A DNA stretch of 64,000 nt from Planococcus citri (taxonomy: Eukaryota > Arthropoda > Insecta > Hemiptera > Pseudococcidae): assembly GCF_950023065.1 (NCBI RefSeq), contig NC_088678.1:6500580-6564579 (forward strand), in the 5' to 3' direction. Every line of letters starts with the position of its first letter. Within the stretch, counting starts at the first letter, position 1. The translations under genes were made by a program, and so were the position numbers. A model generated the notes under the pieces. The model searched no databases and was not told the origin of the DNA. It was given only the letters and a program-made list of their open reading frames with translations. Below, in pieces: positions 23,740 through 35,100 of this stretch.

Positions 23740-25350
23740 TTGGGGAGCCTGCATAAGGATCTATTGCACCCCCCCCCACCACCCACCCCGGTCGATCCTC
23801 CGGGATAACTTTTTTTTAGAGGGAGAGTTGAGAGTTCTAAAAGGAACATTTCTAGCCATTGTTCTCCAAAAAAAAAGTGGCCCTACTTACAGAATGGCAA
23901 ACATTTTGATTGACAGGTCAGCCAAAATCACAGATTTTGCGTTCCAACATAGGACTCGCACGAAATTTTTTAAACCGTACAATGACAGATCGAAGGATTA
24001 GGCAAAAATTTATCAGCTGTCAAAATTTCAAGTGCTAAAGTTCCTTTTTCGATTTTTGGTGAATTTTTGAAAATCAAATTTAAGCCAAAAATGAGGGGAA
24101 AAATCAAAAATTTACCAAATTGACCTAGACAGCTCAAATTTGGGATACATCCTATTATTGACACGCCAAATCGATTGGAAACTGTTTCACTCCGTTTTGA
24201 GCAGTTATGGAGCCTCCAGCAGATTTTTGAAACTCAAAATTTCATCAAATGGAGTTGGAAAGCCGAAATTCATTCTGCAAACTAATTTCAATACGCTACG
24301 AAGTCGACTGCAGGTGGGTCTTGAGTCGTTTTGGAGCCTCCAGCGACGTTTTGACGATAACTGGAGCCTCCAGCAGATTTTTGAAACTCAAAATTTCATC
24401 AAATGGAGTTGGAAACCCGAAATTCATTCTGCAAACTAATTTCAATACGCTATGAAGTCGACTGCAGGTGGACCTTAAGTCGTTTTGGAGCTTCCAGCGA
24501 CTTTTTGACAATTACTGGAACCTCCAGTGGAATTTTGAAACTCGAAATTTCCCAATATTTCATCAAATGGAGATGGAAAGCCGAAATTCATTCTGCAAAC
24601 TAATTTCAATACGCTACGAAGTCGACTGCAGGTGGGTCTTGAGTCGTTTTGGAGCCTCCAGCGACGTTTTGACAATTACTGGAGCCTCCAGCAGATTTTT
24701 GAAACTCAAAATTCCATCAAATGGAGATGGAAAGCTGAAATTCATTCTGCAAACTAATTTCAATACGCTACGAAGTCAACTGCAGGTGGATCTTAAGTCG
24801 TTTTGGAGCCTCCAGCGACTTTTTGACAATTACTGGAGCCTCCAGTAGAATTTTGAAACTCGAAATTTCCCAATATTTCATCAAATGGAGATGGAAAGCC
24901 GAAATTCATTCAGCAAACTAATTTTGATACGCCACGAAGTCGACTGCAGGTGGATTTCAAATCGTTTTGGAGACTCCAGCGACTTTTTGAAAGGTTGTAT
25001 GGCATTTTTTGGAAAATTGAAATTTCCAAGAAGTAGCTGGAAGCTTCAAAATCGTTTGAATCCACCACGCAGTAGACATCATAATATTGTATTGAAATTA
25101 GTTCGCAGAATGAATTTCGGCTTTCCAACTCCATTTGATGAAATTTTGAGTTTCAAAAATCTGCTGGAGGCTCCAGAACGGCTCAAAACGGGTTGAAACC
25201 GTTTCCAATCGATTTGTCGTGTTGAAAATAGGGTATATCTCAAATTTCAGCTGTCTAGGTCAATTTGGTAAATTTTTGATTTTTTTCCCCATTTTTGGCC
25301 TAAATTTGATTTTCAAAAATTCACCAAAAATCGAAAAAGGCACTTTTTTG
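23740..25350. mobile_element. Diverged copy of the TAGTCCGG-type foldback element
   Basis: The left part (ATTGCACCCCCCCC, GATCCTCCGGGATAAC, TTTTGATTGACAGGTC, GATTTTTGGTGAATTTTTGA) parallels the element at 30098-32126. The right part, from about 25100, is the reverse complement of the left part (TTCAGCTGTCTAGGTCAATT, TTCACCAAAAATCGAAAAAG). The outer terminus TAGTCCGGCATATGAC is not recognisable at the left, and the right arm stops early, so this copy is old and truncated. No protein is encoded. Confidence 0.75.
24205..24990. repeat. Alternating 154/164 bp repeats inside the foldback element
   Basis: CTGCAGGTGG recurs at 24308, 24462, 24626, 24780 and 24944, spaced 154, 164, 154 and 164. The pattern is a dimeric higher-order unit of 318 bp. 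Each monomer carries GGAGCCTCCAG, AAATTCATTCTGCAAACTAA and TTTCAATACGCTACGAAGTC. Confidence 0.93.
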
Positions 25351-25429
25351 GCCATTTTCGTCGAAATAATGACCAATTCACTTTTTAAGTGACCGAATTT
25401 CATCCCTGTCTGAGCATCATATTTTTGGT

Positions 25430-25700
25430 TGCAAGTTGAATTCCCTGAAGTTTGGCCACGATTTAGAGTCTGCTTATCCAAAAAGGGTATTTTTTGAGCC
25501 CAAAAATTTTGAAAATTTACCCAACCCAAAGTGGTCGAAACGTGGGATTGAGCTATTAATTCTGTTGAAATCGTCTAATACTCGACTTGTGACTAAAAAG
25601 ATACGATTCTCAAAGTTCTAGCTGCCCAATCGCATTTTTCGACCATTTTTGAGCAATTTTTAGAATATTTTTTGGTGCTCAAAAAGTCAAAAAACAGGTA
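25430..25700. repeat. Right remnant of the ~130 bp repeat family
   Basis: CACGATTTAGAGTCTGC, CCAAAAAGGGTATTTTTTGA and a diverged ATTTACCCA..GGTCGAAA block match units left of the foldback element at 22.9-23.65 kb. Confidence 0.65.
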
Positions 25701-28222
25701 CCTCGTCATATTTTTATTTTATTTTTATTGTGTAATTGACTAAGAATCAAATTTTTGAGACCTTCGGACCCCTGGATAGAAAAACGAATCAAACAAACAA
25801 GAATGCAAAAAATGTGTATTTTTAGGGTTCGTGTTAATAAAATTGCATAACTAGTTCGCCGTAAATACGAAGGGTATTTTCTTTGATAAAATGAACCTCA
25901 TCCATTTTGGTGGCGAATGGACTCGAAATTTCGGGTAAGGGGGGTTTCAGGTACGGCAAATCCAATACAGATATCTGAATTTCACCAGAGCGGTTCTTTC
26001 TCAGAGAAATATCCCATTTTTAAGCCCAAAATGAGATTCGAGAAATTTTTATCAAAAACTGCATTCTTTACGATTTTTCTTGGCCTATTTTATGAGATTC
26101 AGACAGTCCTAGGATCCAATTTGATCCAACCAGATCTATTTAAATTAGAGTTTTTTAAATTCAGACCTTATACCAGACATTTCCTCATCCAATTCGATCC
26201 GATTAGGTTCAGAGTTTTGATCAGATCTCGACAGCCTTCGGATCCAATTTGATCAAACCAGGTCTAATCAGATCTGATCAGATTACATTTTTAATTTTGA
26301 TCAAATTAAATTTTTTCAGATCTAATCAGACCGATTTTATTATGCCAGAGTCACCGCAGATTCGAACATTTCAAATGATTATATCTATAGTCAGATCACA
26401 GTTTTGATCAGAGATCTGATGTTCAAACTATCAAAAATTTTGATATTCCCTGGATTCAATTTGATGGATCCAATTTGATCTGACTCTATCTGATTAGATC
26501 CGGTCGAGCCTGATCGGATACGAGCCTCCTTCCCCCCACCGTTATGAAATTATTTGACCTCTACAAATCTAGGTTGAACGTTCTAGTGCCCTCTTCTACA
26601 GACTCACGTGGAGATTTTTGAACATTTTTTTTGGGTCAAATCATGTTTTTCTGCCAATAATTTAAAAAAAAATCAGTAAAAGTTCAAAACAGTTTTTAAA
26701 TTTATTTTTGAAAAATTTTTATGCAAGTGTGAGATCTTCAAGAATATGAAAAACCTCTCAGGGATTGTACTAGAATTTTTCTCAAAATAAGTAACTGTAG
26801 TAACCGAAACACCCGGAAAAAGTAATCAGAAAAATCAGAAAAATTCAAAAAAATTGCGAAATTGTAAGATGGGGGGGAGGGGTTTGAGCCCACTGACATA
26901 GGGAGGAACTAAATTCAATCTTATCCAAAATCGTTTAGAAAAATTAAACAAAAAAAACAATTTGAAAAATTGCAGAAATTTTGACACGAGCGAGCAATTG
27001 ATGAAAAAAATTATTTGAGTGTTGACGTTGAGAAAAATAAAAATTACTAGGGAAAAATTCCATAAATAATAAGATAAATACAACAAAACTTGGAAAAAAT
27101 TGACACAATGAATTTCAAAAAAAAAAGGAAAAAATGCAACAAGAATATTGAAATTGAGAGAAAATTACCAAAACAGGAAGGAGAAGAATGATCAAGATCT
27201 GGAGAGAAAAAAATGAGTCAAAGAATAATGTGGAAAAACATCAAAATCATACTATAAGTCCCCAAAAATAAAACTCAAGAGCGAAATTCAACATAACAGT
27301 ACTGAAATTTAAGAAAAACCATATTAAAAATTTTTTCAAAAAAAACTCAAGAAAACTTACGATAAAATTGGGGAAATTTCACAAAAATTTAGGCACAAAG
27401 GAAAACACGAAAATTCGGGGAAAATCGTCGAAAAATTTGGAAATAGAATCTACCAGAATTTGAAAGAATAAAACGTGAAAAAAATTCAAGAAAGCCTAAA
27501 AAAAATTCAAAATAAAAACATCGAGTCTTAAAATCCAAAAAAACTTCTCAAAAACTCGAAAAAACTGTAAAAAGGAGAATTCTACAAAAATTTAAGCAGA
27601 AATCTTTTTATTACCATTTTTTAGCCTGAAGTGGTCAATTTTGGTTGCGAATTTTTCTCCTATCAATAATTGATATCAAATTCGTCAGTTTTTTCCATGC
27701 TGTATAATTTTATGGTTAAAAATTCGAATCGTGATATTTTGGGAACCCCTGCACGTTCTTTTGGGTAACCCGCTGAGCTAAAAGTCATGTCTGAACCAAT
27801 CAACTTGCAATTTTAGAAAAATGATAAATTAATTCTTCTCCATTTCGACAGATATTTAAATTTTTGTTTTTTTTTTTCAATTCAGAAAAGTGCACACGAC
27901 ATTGATAAAAAGAAGGAGGGGTCAGATAGAAATTTCAATGATTAATAGCATAATAGCTATAAATATTTGCCAAATATCAAGATACAATTTCGATCAAAAA
28001 AATTTTGTCGGGTAGTTTTTTTTTTCTGAATAAGAAAGATGGACCCTCTGGAAATGAAGTCAAACTTGATGAAAATATCCCTCAAAAAAATGAAACACCA
28101 GCTCATGTTCTTCTAAAAATAAATACATCCAGATTACGATTCAGTAATAAAATCGATAGCTTTAAACATTCCAATAAAAACGTACCAAACATAGAAAAAA
28201 ACCCACTCAGAATAAATGAACT
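25701..28222. other. Intergenic AT-rich sequence with GATC-rich segment
   Basis: No gene was recognised. From about 26090 to 26540 the sequence is dense in GATC words (CAGATCTGATCAGAT, TTGATCAAATT, GATCCAATTTGATC), a degenerate short repeat. From about 27100 to 27600 it is strongly A-rich on the plus strand. Confidence 0.45.
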
Positions 28223-28228
28223 TTTATT
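28223..28228 (-). terminator. Candidate polyadenylation signal of spinophilin
   Basis: The minus strand reads AATAAA here, about 670 nt past the spinophilin stop codon. This would give a plausible 3' UTR length. Another AATAAA overlaps the stop codon itself (28898-28893) and is less likely to be used. Confidence 0.4.
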
Positions 28229-28893
28229 ACTGTACATTTGGAAGTACGACGATACATAAATAGGAATTTCTCAACACAATGTATGTAATTCGTTTAAAAA
28301 CTCTATAAAATATTCAATCTCGTAAATGCAATCGAAAATATCCCATTACAAATGAAAGTTACACCTACTACACACGTAAACAAAGCGCTACAATGGCAAA
28401 TTGGAAACTTTTCCGTACCCCTGTCTCGGGGGGTACAAAAATTACACAAGCTGATCGCTATAATGACTACCGACGCTTCGTTATATGTAAATTCACCAAA
28501 TATCTTTTTATAAATAAATAAAGCATAAAAAAGTAAAAGGAAGAAAGGAAAGAACGGCAAAGAAAATAGAAAATATACATAAATAGTACGTTAGAATAAA
28601 TAATTCATACAATGATAATAAAAAATACGATCACACGAATTTTATACACAAATATACACGATAAATTTGATGAAAATGACTAGAAAAGTACTAAAATCAT
28701 TAGGCAATATTGTAAAAGTACAAAAAAAAAAAATGATAAAAAAAAAACAGTTAAAATCAAATTGAGTTATCAGTCTTACGGTAAAGTTAAAATAAACGAA
28801 AATGTTGGAATATTGGCTGAAGTAGTGAAGACTTTTTTCGTAGGTAGACGAGAAAAAAAAGTAGGCCTACAATAAATACCACAGGGTGTTTGT

Positions 28894-29169
28894 TTATTTA
28901 CGTTTACTCGCTTTTTCCGCCAATTTTTCCGCTTTTTTTTGTAATTTCTCTTTTTCTTTGCGTTCTTTTTCATAATGACGTTTCTCTTTCTCAATTTGTA
29001 AACGTAGTTCTTTCAATTTACGCTTGAATTTATTCTTATCGTCGCCCAATATACCTAATGATTTTAAATCTTTGTTTTCCATCGATAACAAATTAATGCC
29101 GTCGATTTGTTCGCTCAAGAATTTCGATATATATTGCTCCAAGCCGACGTGTAGTAACCACTGACACAC
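28894..29169 (-). CDS. Spn: Spinophilin coding exon 26, SAM domain and stop
   Basis: VCQWLLHVGLEQYISKFLSE then GINLLSMENKDLKSLGI completes the SAM domain, followed by a charged Lys/Glu helix to TAA at 28896-28894. Confidence 0.97.
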   Translation of the reverse strand: MCQWLLHVGLEQYISKFLSEQIDGINLLSMENKDLKSLGILGDDKNKFKRKLKELRLQIEKEKRHYEKERKEKEKLQKKAEKLAEKASKRK

Positions 29170-32100
29170 CTGTAAATATAAACCAATCAGTAATATATTT
29201 GACAAATAAGACGTTAATGATAATTAAAGTGAAGACGAAAAAATACCTGTTCTTTGGACCAATCTGTAGCTTGGCAAGTTTTCTTATCAGAGTTGGAATT
29301 CATATCTTGGGGTTGAGGGGAAGGGCACCAAACGTCACTCGAATCTGTAATAATAATATAGAAAGTGAGTACAAAATGTTGATGTATTTTTTTTTCATTT
29401 TTTCGAGACTTCTGTTAGCTCACCAGTTGATCCGAAATTTGACCCGGATGCGTTTATATCAGAGCCCACATGGCCTGGAGATAGACTGCCGGAAGACACT
29501 GATCCTTGTGGCGAATTCTGCATCGCTGGTTGCCAAATGAATTGCGAATTCATTCCACCTATAAAATAAATGATATCGATAGAGCAATTTTACACAAGGT
29601 GTTGGAAAAATCGTAATATTTTTTTTTAAAAAAGTCACGTTGGACATACCTTTTGACGGCTCATCGATGATCTCGCCATCAGTACCAGTTCGCATTTCTC
29701 TTTCGGCAAGAACTTGTTTGAGTTGTTCAGCGAAACCTGGCGAAGGACCGGAAACGTTACGATTGGCAAATGCTGCAAACAAATACCTTTTATTATCATC
29801 AAGTTACAAAAGCTGTCATAAAAGAATCTTCCAAACTGGCACTTTTCGACTTGATGAAACCAATCTGAATAGAAAGATCATGTTTTGAAGCCCCCCCACC
29901 CCAAAAAAAAATTTGGTCATCAAGTTCAATTTTGAGTTTTTGGAGAATTTTTGGAAATTTCAAAAAGTCAAAAAAAATGAAATGAGAAAGATTTTTAATT
30001 TTTTTATGAAATAAAAAATAAATTTTTTCGAGTAAAATGAACCAATGAGAATAATTCTTGAACATTGAAAAATTATTCGTTTTACTCCAGATACTTATAG
30101 TCCGGCATATGACAATAGGAGTAATTGCACCCCCCCCCCGGCCGATCCTCCGGGACAACTTTTTTCTTAAATGGGACATCCTAAGGATTATTTTAAAGCA
30201 AACTTTCCAAAAAAAATTGGCCTTACTAACAAAATGGCGGCCATTTTGATTGACAGGTCCGCTGAAATCGCAGATTTTGCGTTTCAACATAGGACTTGCA
30301 CGAAGTTTTTCAAACCTTACACAGGTAGATCGTAAGATCATGCAAAAATTCATCAATTGTCAAAATTTCAAGTGCTAAAGTGCGTTTTTCGATTTTTGGT
30401 GAATTTTTGAAAATCGAATTTAGGCCAAAAATGAGGGAAAAAAAAAATTTTACCGAATTGACCAAGAAAGCTGAAATTAGGAAATATACCCTATTTTCGA
30501 CATGCCAAATCGATTGGAAACGGTTTCAACCCATTTTGAGCAGTTCGGAAGCCTCCAGCAGATTTTTGAAACTCGAAATTCCCACAAAATTCCAGCAAAT
30601 TGGAGTTGTAAAGCTGAAATTTATTCTAAAAATCAATTTCAATACGCTACGAAGTCCTGCAGGTGAATTTCAGGTCGTTTTGGATCCTCCAACGACTTTT
30701 TGAAAATTCCTAAAGCCTCCAGCAGATTTTTGAAACTTTAAATTTTCACAAAATTTCAACAAATGGAGATGGAAAGCTGAAGTTTACTCTACACTTCAAT
30801 TTTAACACCCTCTGAAGACGACTTCAGGTGGGTTCAAGTCTTTTTAGGACCTCCAACTACTTTTTTGAAAATTACTGGAGCCTCCAGCAGATTTTTGAAA
30901 CTTTGAATTTTCACAAAATTTCATCAATGATGATGACATACTGAAGCTTACTCTACACTCCAATTTTAACACCCTCTGAAGACGACTTCAGGTGGATTCA
31001 AGTCATTTTAGGGCCTCCAGCGACTTTTTTGAAAATTACTGGAACCTCCAGTAGATTTTTGAAACTTGAAATTTCCCCAACATTAATTTATCAAATGGAG
31101 TTAGCAAGCTGAAATTTACTTCGCAGACTACATGGTGGTTTCAAATGGTTTTGAAGCTTCCAGCTACTTATACGAAATTTCAATTTTCAAAAAGTTGCTG
31201 GAGGCTCCAAAACGACTTGAATTTCACGAGCAGTCAACTTTGTAGCGTATAGAAATTAGTTTGCAGAATGAATTTCGACTCTCCATCTCAGTTTGGTGAA
31301 ATTTTGGGGAAATTTCAAGTTTCAAAAATCTACTGGAGGCTCCAGTAATTTTCAAAAAAGTTGTTGGAGGCTCTAAAATGACTTGAAATCCACCAGAAGT
31401 CGTTTTCAGAGGGTGTTAAAATTGGAGTGTAAAGTAAATTTCAGCTTTCCATCTCCATTTGATGAAATTTTGTGAAAATTTAAAGTTTTAAAAATCTGCT
31501 GGAGGCTTCAGAAATTTTCAAAAAGGCGCTGGAGGATCCAAAACGACTTGAAATTCACCTGCAGTACTTCGTAACGTATCGAAATTAGTTTTTAGAATAA
31601 ATTTCAGCTTTACAACTCCAATTTGATGGAATTTTGTGGGAATTTCGAGTTTCAAAAATCTGCTGGAGGGTCCAGAACTGCTCAAAACGGGTTGAAACAG
31701 TTTCCAATCGATTTGGCATGTCGAAAATAGGGTATATCCCAAATTTCAGCTTTCTTGGTCAATTCGGTAAAATTTTGATTTTTCCCCCATTTTTGGCCTA
31801 AATTCGATTTTCAAAAATTCACCAAAAATCGAAAAACGCACTTTAGCACTTGAAATTTTGACAGGTGATAAATTTTTGCATGATCTTTCGACCTACCTAT
31901 GTAAAGTTAGAAAAATTTCGTGCAAGTCCTATGCTAAAACGCAAAATCTGCGATTTCGGCTGACCTGTCAATCAAAATGGCCGCCATTTTGTAAGTAAGG
32001 CCAACTTTTTTTTGGCAAGTTTGCTTTAAAATTTTCTTTAGGATGTCCCTTTTAAGAAAAAAGTTGTCCCGGAGGATCGGCGGGGTGGGGGGGGTGCAAT

Positions 32101-35100
32101 TACTCCTATTGTCATATGCCGGACTATTAGATTTGTTATTTACCTCGATGCTGAGCTGGCGGTTGACTGGAATATCTGGAATTCTGATTGCCTTGCTGGA
32201 GTTGAGGCTTCGCAGGTACAGTCGCATACATCGGTATAACGTGTTTAGGAATAGACCTATGATAATGTTGATATTGCTGGAAAACCTGTTTCTGCTGAGG
32301 TTGTCTTTGGTATTGAGGCGATTGCTGTTTCTGCAGCAACTGCTGTTGTAGTTGAGCCATTTTATCGACCCCGTCGGTCATCGTGTTCGCTTTCTGCGAC
32401 GATTTCTTATGGTCGTAGTTCGCTTCGCTGTCTGATGTATCGAAACTTTCATCTAGAGCGCATTCCTTCGAAAAGAAAACAAAAAAATTATTTTTTGGTA
32501 TTGTGAGGAGGGGGTGTGAGGGGGTTCAGGAACAGGTTTACTTACCGAGCTGCTGTTCGATAACGATCCGGATCTTTTATTACTTCCAGTAGGCAGCTGG
32601 CGATTGGCTAATCCACCTCTGGAAGCTAAATCGGCTTTACTTTTTGAAGCGGATACATCTAGGAGTTCATGCTGAGGTACAGCTTCGTCGAGTTCTTCTT
32701 TAACTGGCATCTACATCATTAAAAAATGTATTAAAATCAACACCATTTTTACGATTAGCTCTGTTTTAGGATATTGATGGCTTACTTTTCGCTCGACTGT
32801 GGCTGTTTTACCGTCATCATTATCCATATCATCGATATCTGATATATCGGCGCTTAAACTATCCAGAAGAGGACGTACAGGTGGAACCTACGCGCAATTA
32901 ATCTCAATTATTATCTATTCACGTTTCAAAATTGTATTTTTTTGAATTGAAAAAAAAAATTACCGGCGGTATTTTGGAAACTTGAGGTAACGAGACTAGT
33001 TTAATGTTGGAATTATCTTGAGGCAAATGAACTGGGAATCCCGCTTTACGCTGCGTTTCTAAAAGTTCTTGCTCAACTTGGATTATCTACACAAAACAAA
33101 ACACACGAAGTTTATTAAATAAATTAAATTTGTTGGTAAATATAACAGAATGGATCGTGATTTGTCAATACGTTCGATACAACTTTATTTTGAGTTGTTT
33201 TTTTTAAATGGGATTATTTGATTTATGAAGGATTACTCTCTCAGAATGGTTCATATTCATTTGGGAATTGTAAATTGTCATTTGTCAGTTTCCTGAGTTT
33301 CCTAATGAGTCGTTCGCGAACGATGAATCAATTTGAAATGAAATGTTCGAAAATCATGAATCAAATTGGAAGAAGTCGTTCACGGACAATGAAACGTTTT
33401 GAAATGAATCGTTCACGAACGATAATTTTAGTGAAGAGAATTGAAAATGAGTCGTTCACGAACGATGAATCAACTTGAAATGAAACGTAAACGTTCACGA
33501 AAGATAAGTCGACTAGAAATTATTCATTTCCTAAACAATGAATCGTTCCAAAATCGAGTCGTTCGCGAACCACTAATCGAATTGAAATGAATCGTTCACG
33601 AACGATATATCAATTAGAAATAAATTATTCATGAAATATGCGTATACTAGAAATTATTCATTTCCTGATCAATGAATCTATCCTTAATGAGTCGATCGAG
33701 GATGATAAATCGAATTGAAGTGAGTCGTTCGCGAACGATGAATTGAATTGAAATGAATCGTTCACGAACGATGAATCAATTAGAAATTAATCATCCACTC
33801 ATTCACAAAAGATGCATCGACTAGAAATTATTCATTTCCTAAACAATGAATCTTTCCAAAATGAGTCGTTCGCGAACGATGAATCAAATTGAAATGAATC
33901 GTTCACGAACGATGAGTCGACTTGAAATTATTTCATTCAATTCCTGAACAATGATATTTTCTGAGTCTTTCACGAACCACGAATCGAATTGAAATGAATC
34001 GTTCACGAACGATGAATCAATTAGAAATGAATCATTCATGGAAGAGGCGTCGACTAGAAATTATTGATTATTCATTTCCAGGTCAATAAATCTATGCTTC
34101 ATGAGTCGATCGAAGACGATAAATCGAATTGCAGTGAGTCGTTCGCGAACGATGAATCGAATTGAAATGAATCGTTCACGAACGATGAATCAATTAGAAA
34201 TGAATCATTCATGGAAGAGGCGTCGACTAGTAATTATTAGATTATTCATTTCCAGATCAATAAATCTATATTTCATGAGTCGATCGAAGACGATAAATCG
34301 AATTGAAGTGAGTCGTTCGCGAACGATGAATCGAATTGAAATGAATCGTTCACGAACAATGAATCAATTAGAAATGAATCATCCACAAAAGATGCATCGA
34401 GTCGACTAGAAATTATTATTCATTTCCTAAATATAATGAATCTTTCCAAAATGAGTCGTTCGCGAACGATGAATCAAATTGAAATGAATCGTTCACGAAC
34501 GATGAGTCGACTTAAAATTATTCAATTCAATTCCTGAACAATGATATTTTCTCAGTCGTTCGCGAACCACGAATCAAATTGAAATGAATCGTTCACGAAC
34601 GATAAATCAATTAGAAATGAATCATTCATGGAAGAGGCGTCGACTAGACATTATTAATTATTCATTTCCAGATCAATAAATCTATACTTCATGAGCAGCG
34701 TTGTGAAAACGTCATTTTATCGAAAACGAAAAACGAAAAAAAAAACGATATTTTTGAGGTTCATGGAGACATAACGTTAAACGAAAACGTTAAATATATA
34801 ATAACGATATTTATCATAAAACGAAATCCATTTCGTTTTTTTTCGTTATCAATTTTTTTTCTTCAAACACTGGAAATAGGTCTCAAAAATGCAAAAAAAT
34901 GGGCCTGCAACTCAAAAAAATGAGAAAACTTTTGGAACATTGTTATTATAGGGGATAAATTATCAGTTTTCTGCATATTTTTCATGTTTTCAATTGTTTT
35001 AATGTTGCTCTTTTCCTAATTTTTTTTTCTAAATTCACTGCAATTGGCCAAATTTTAGGAAAATGAAGAATAACGAAAAAAAACGTTAAACAAAACGAAA

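Noticed and set aside
34101..34409. Plus-strand open frame rich in SRSRTMNRIEMN, looking like an RS-type protein
   Set aside because: It is simply the palindrome array read in one frame; it lies antisense in a spinophilin intron and has no independent start or splice support.
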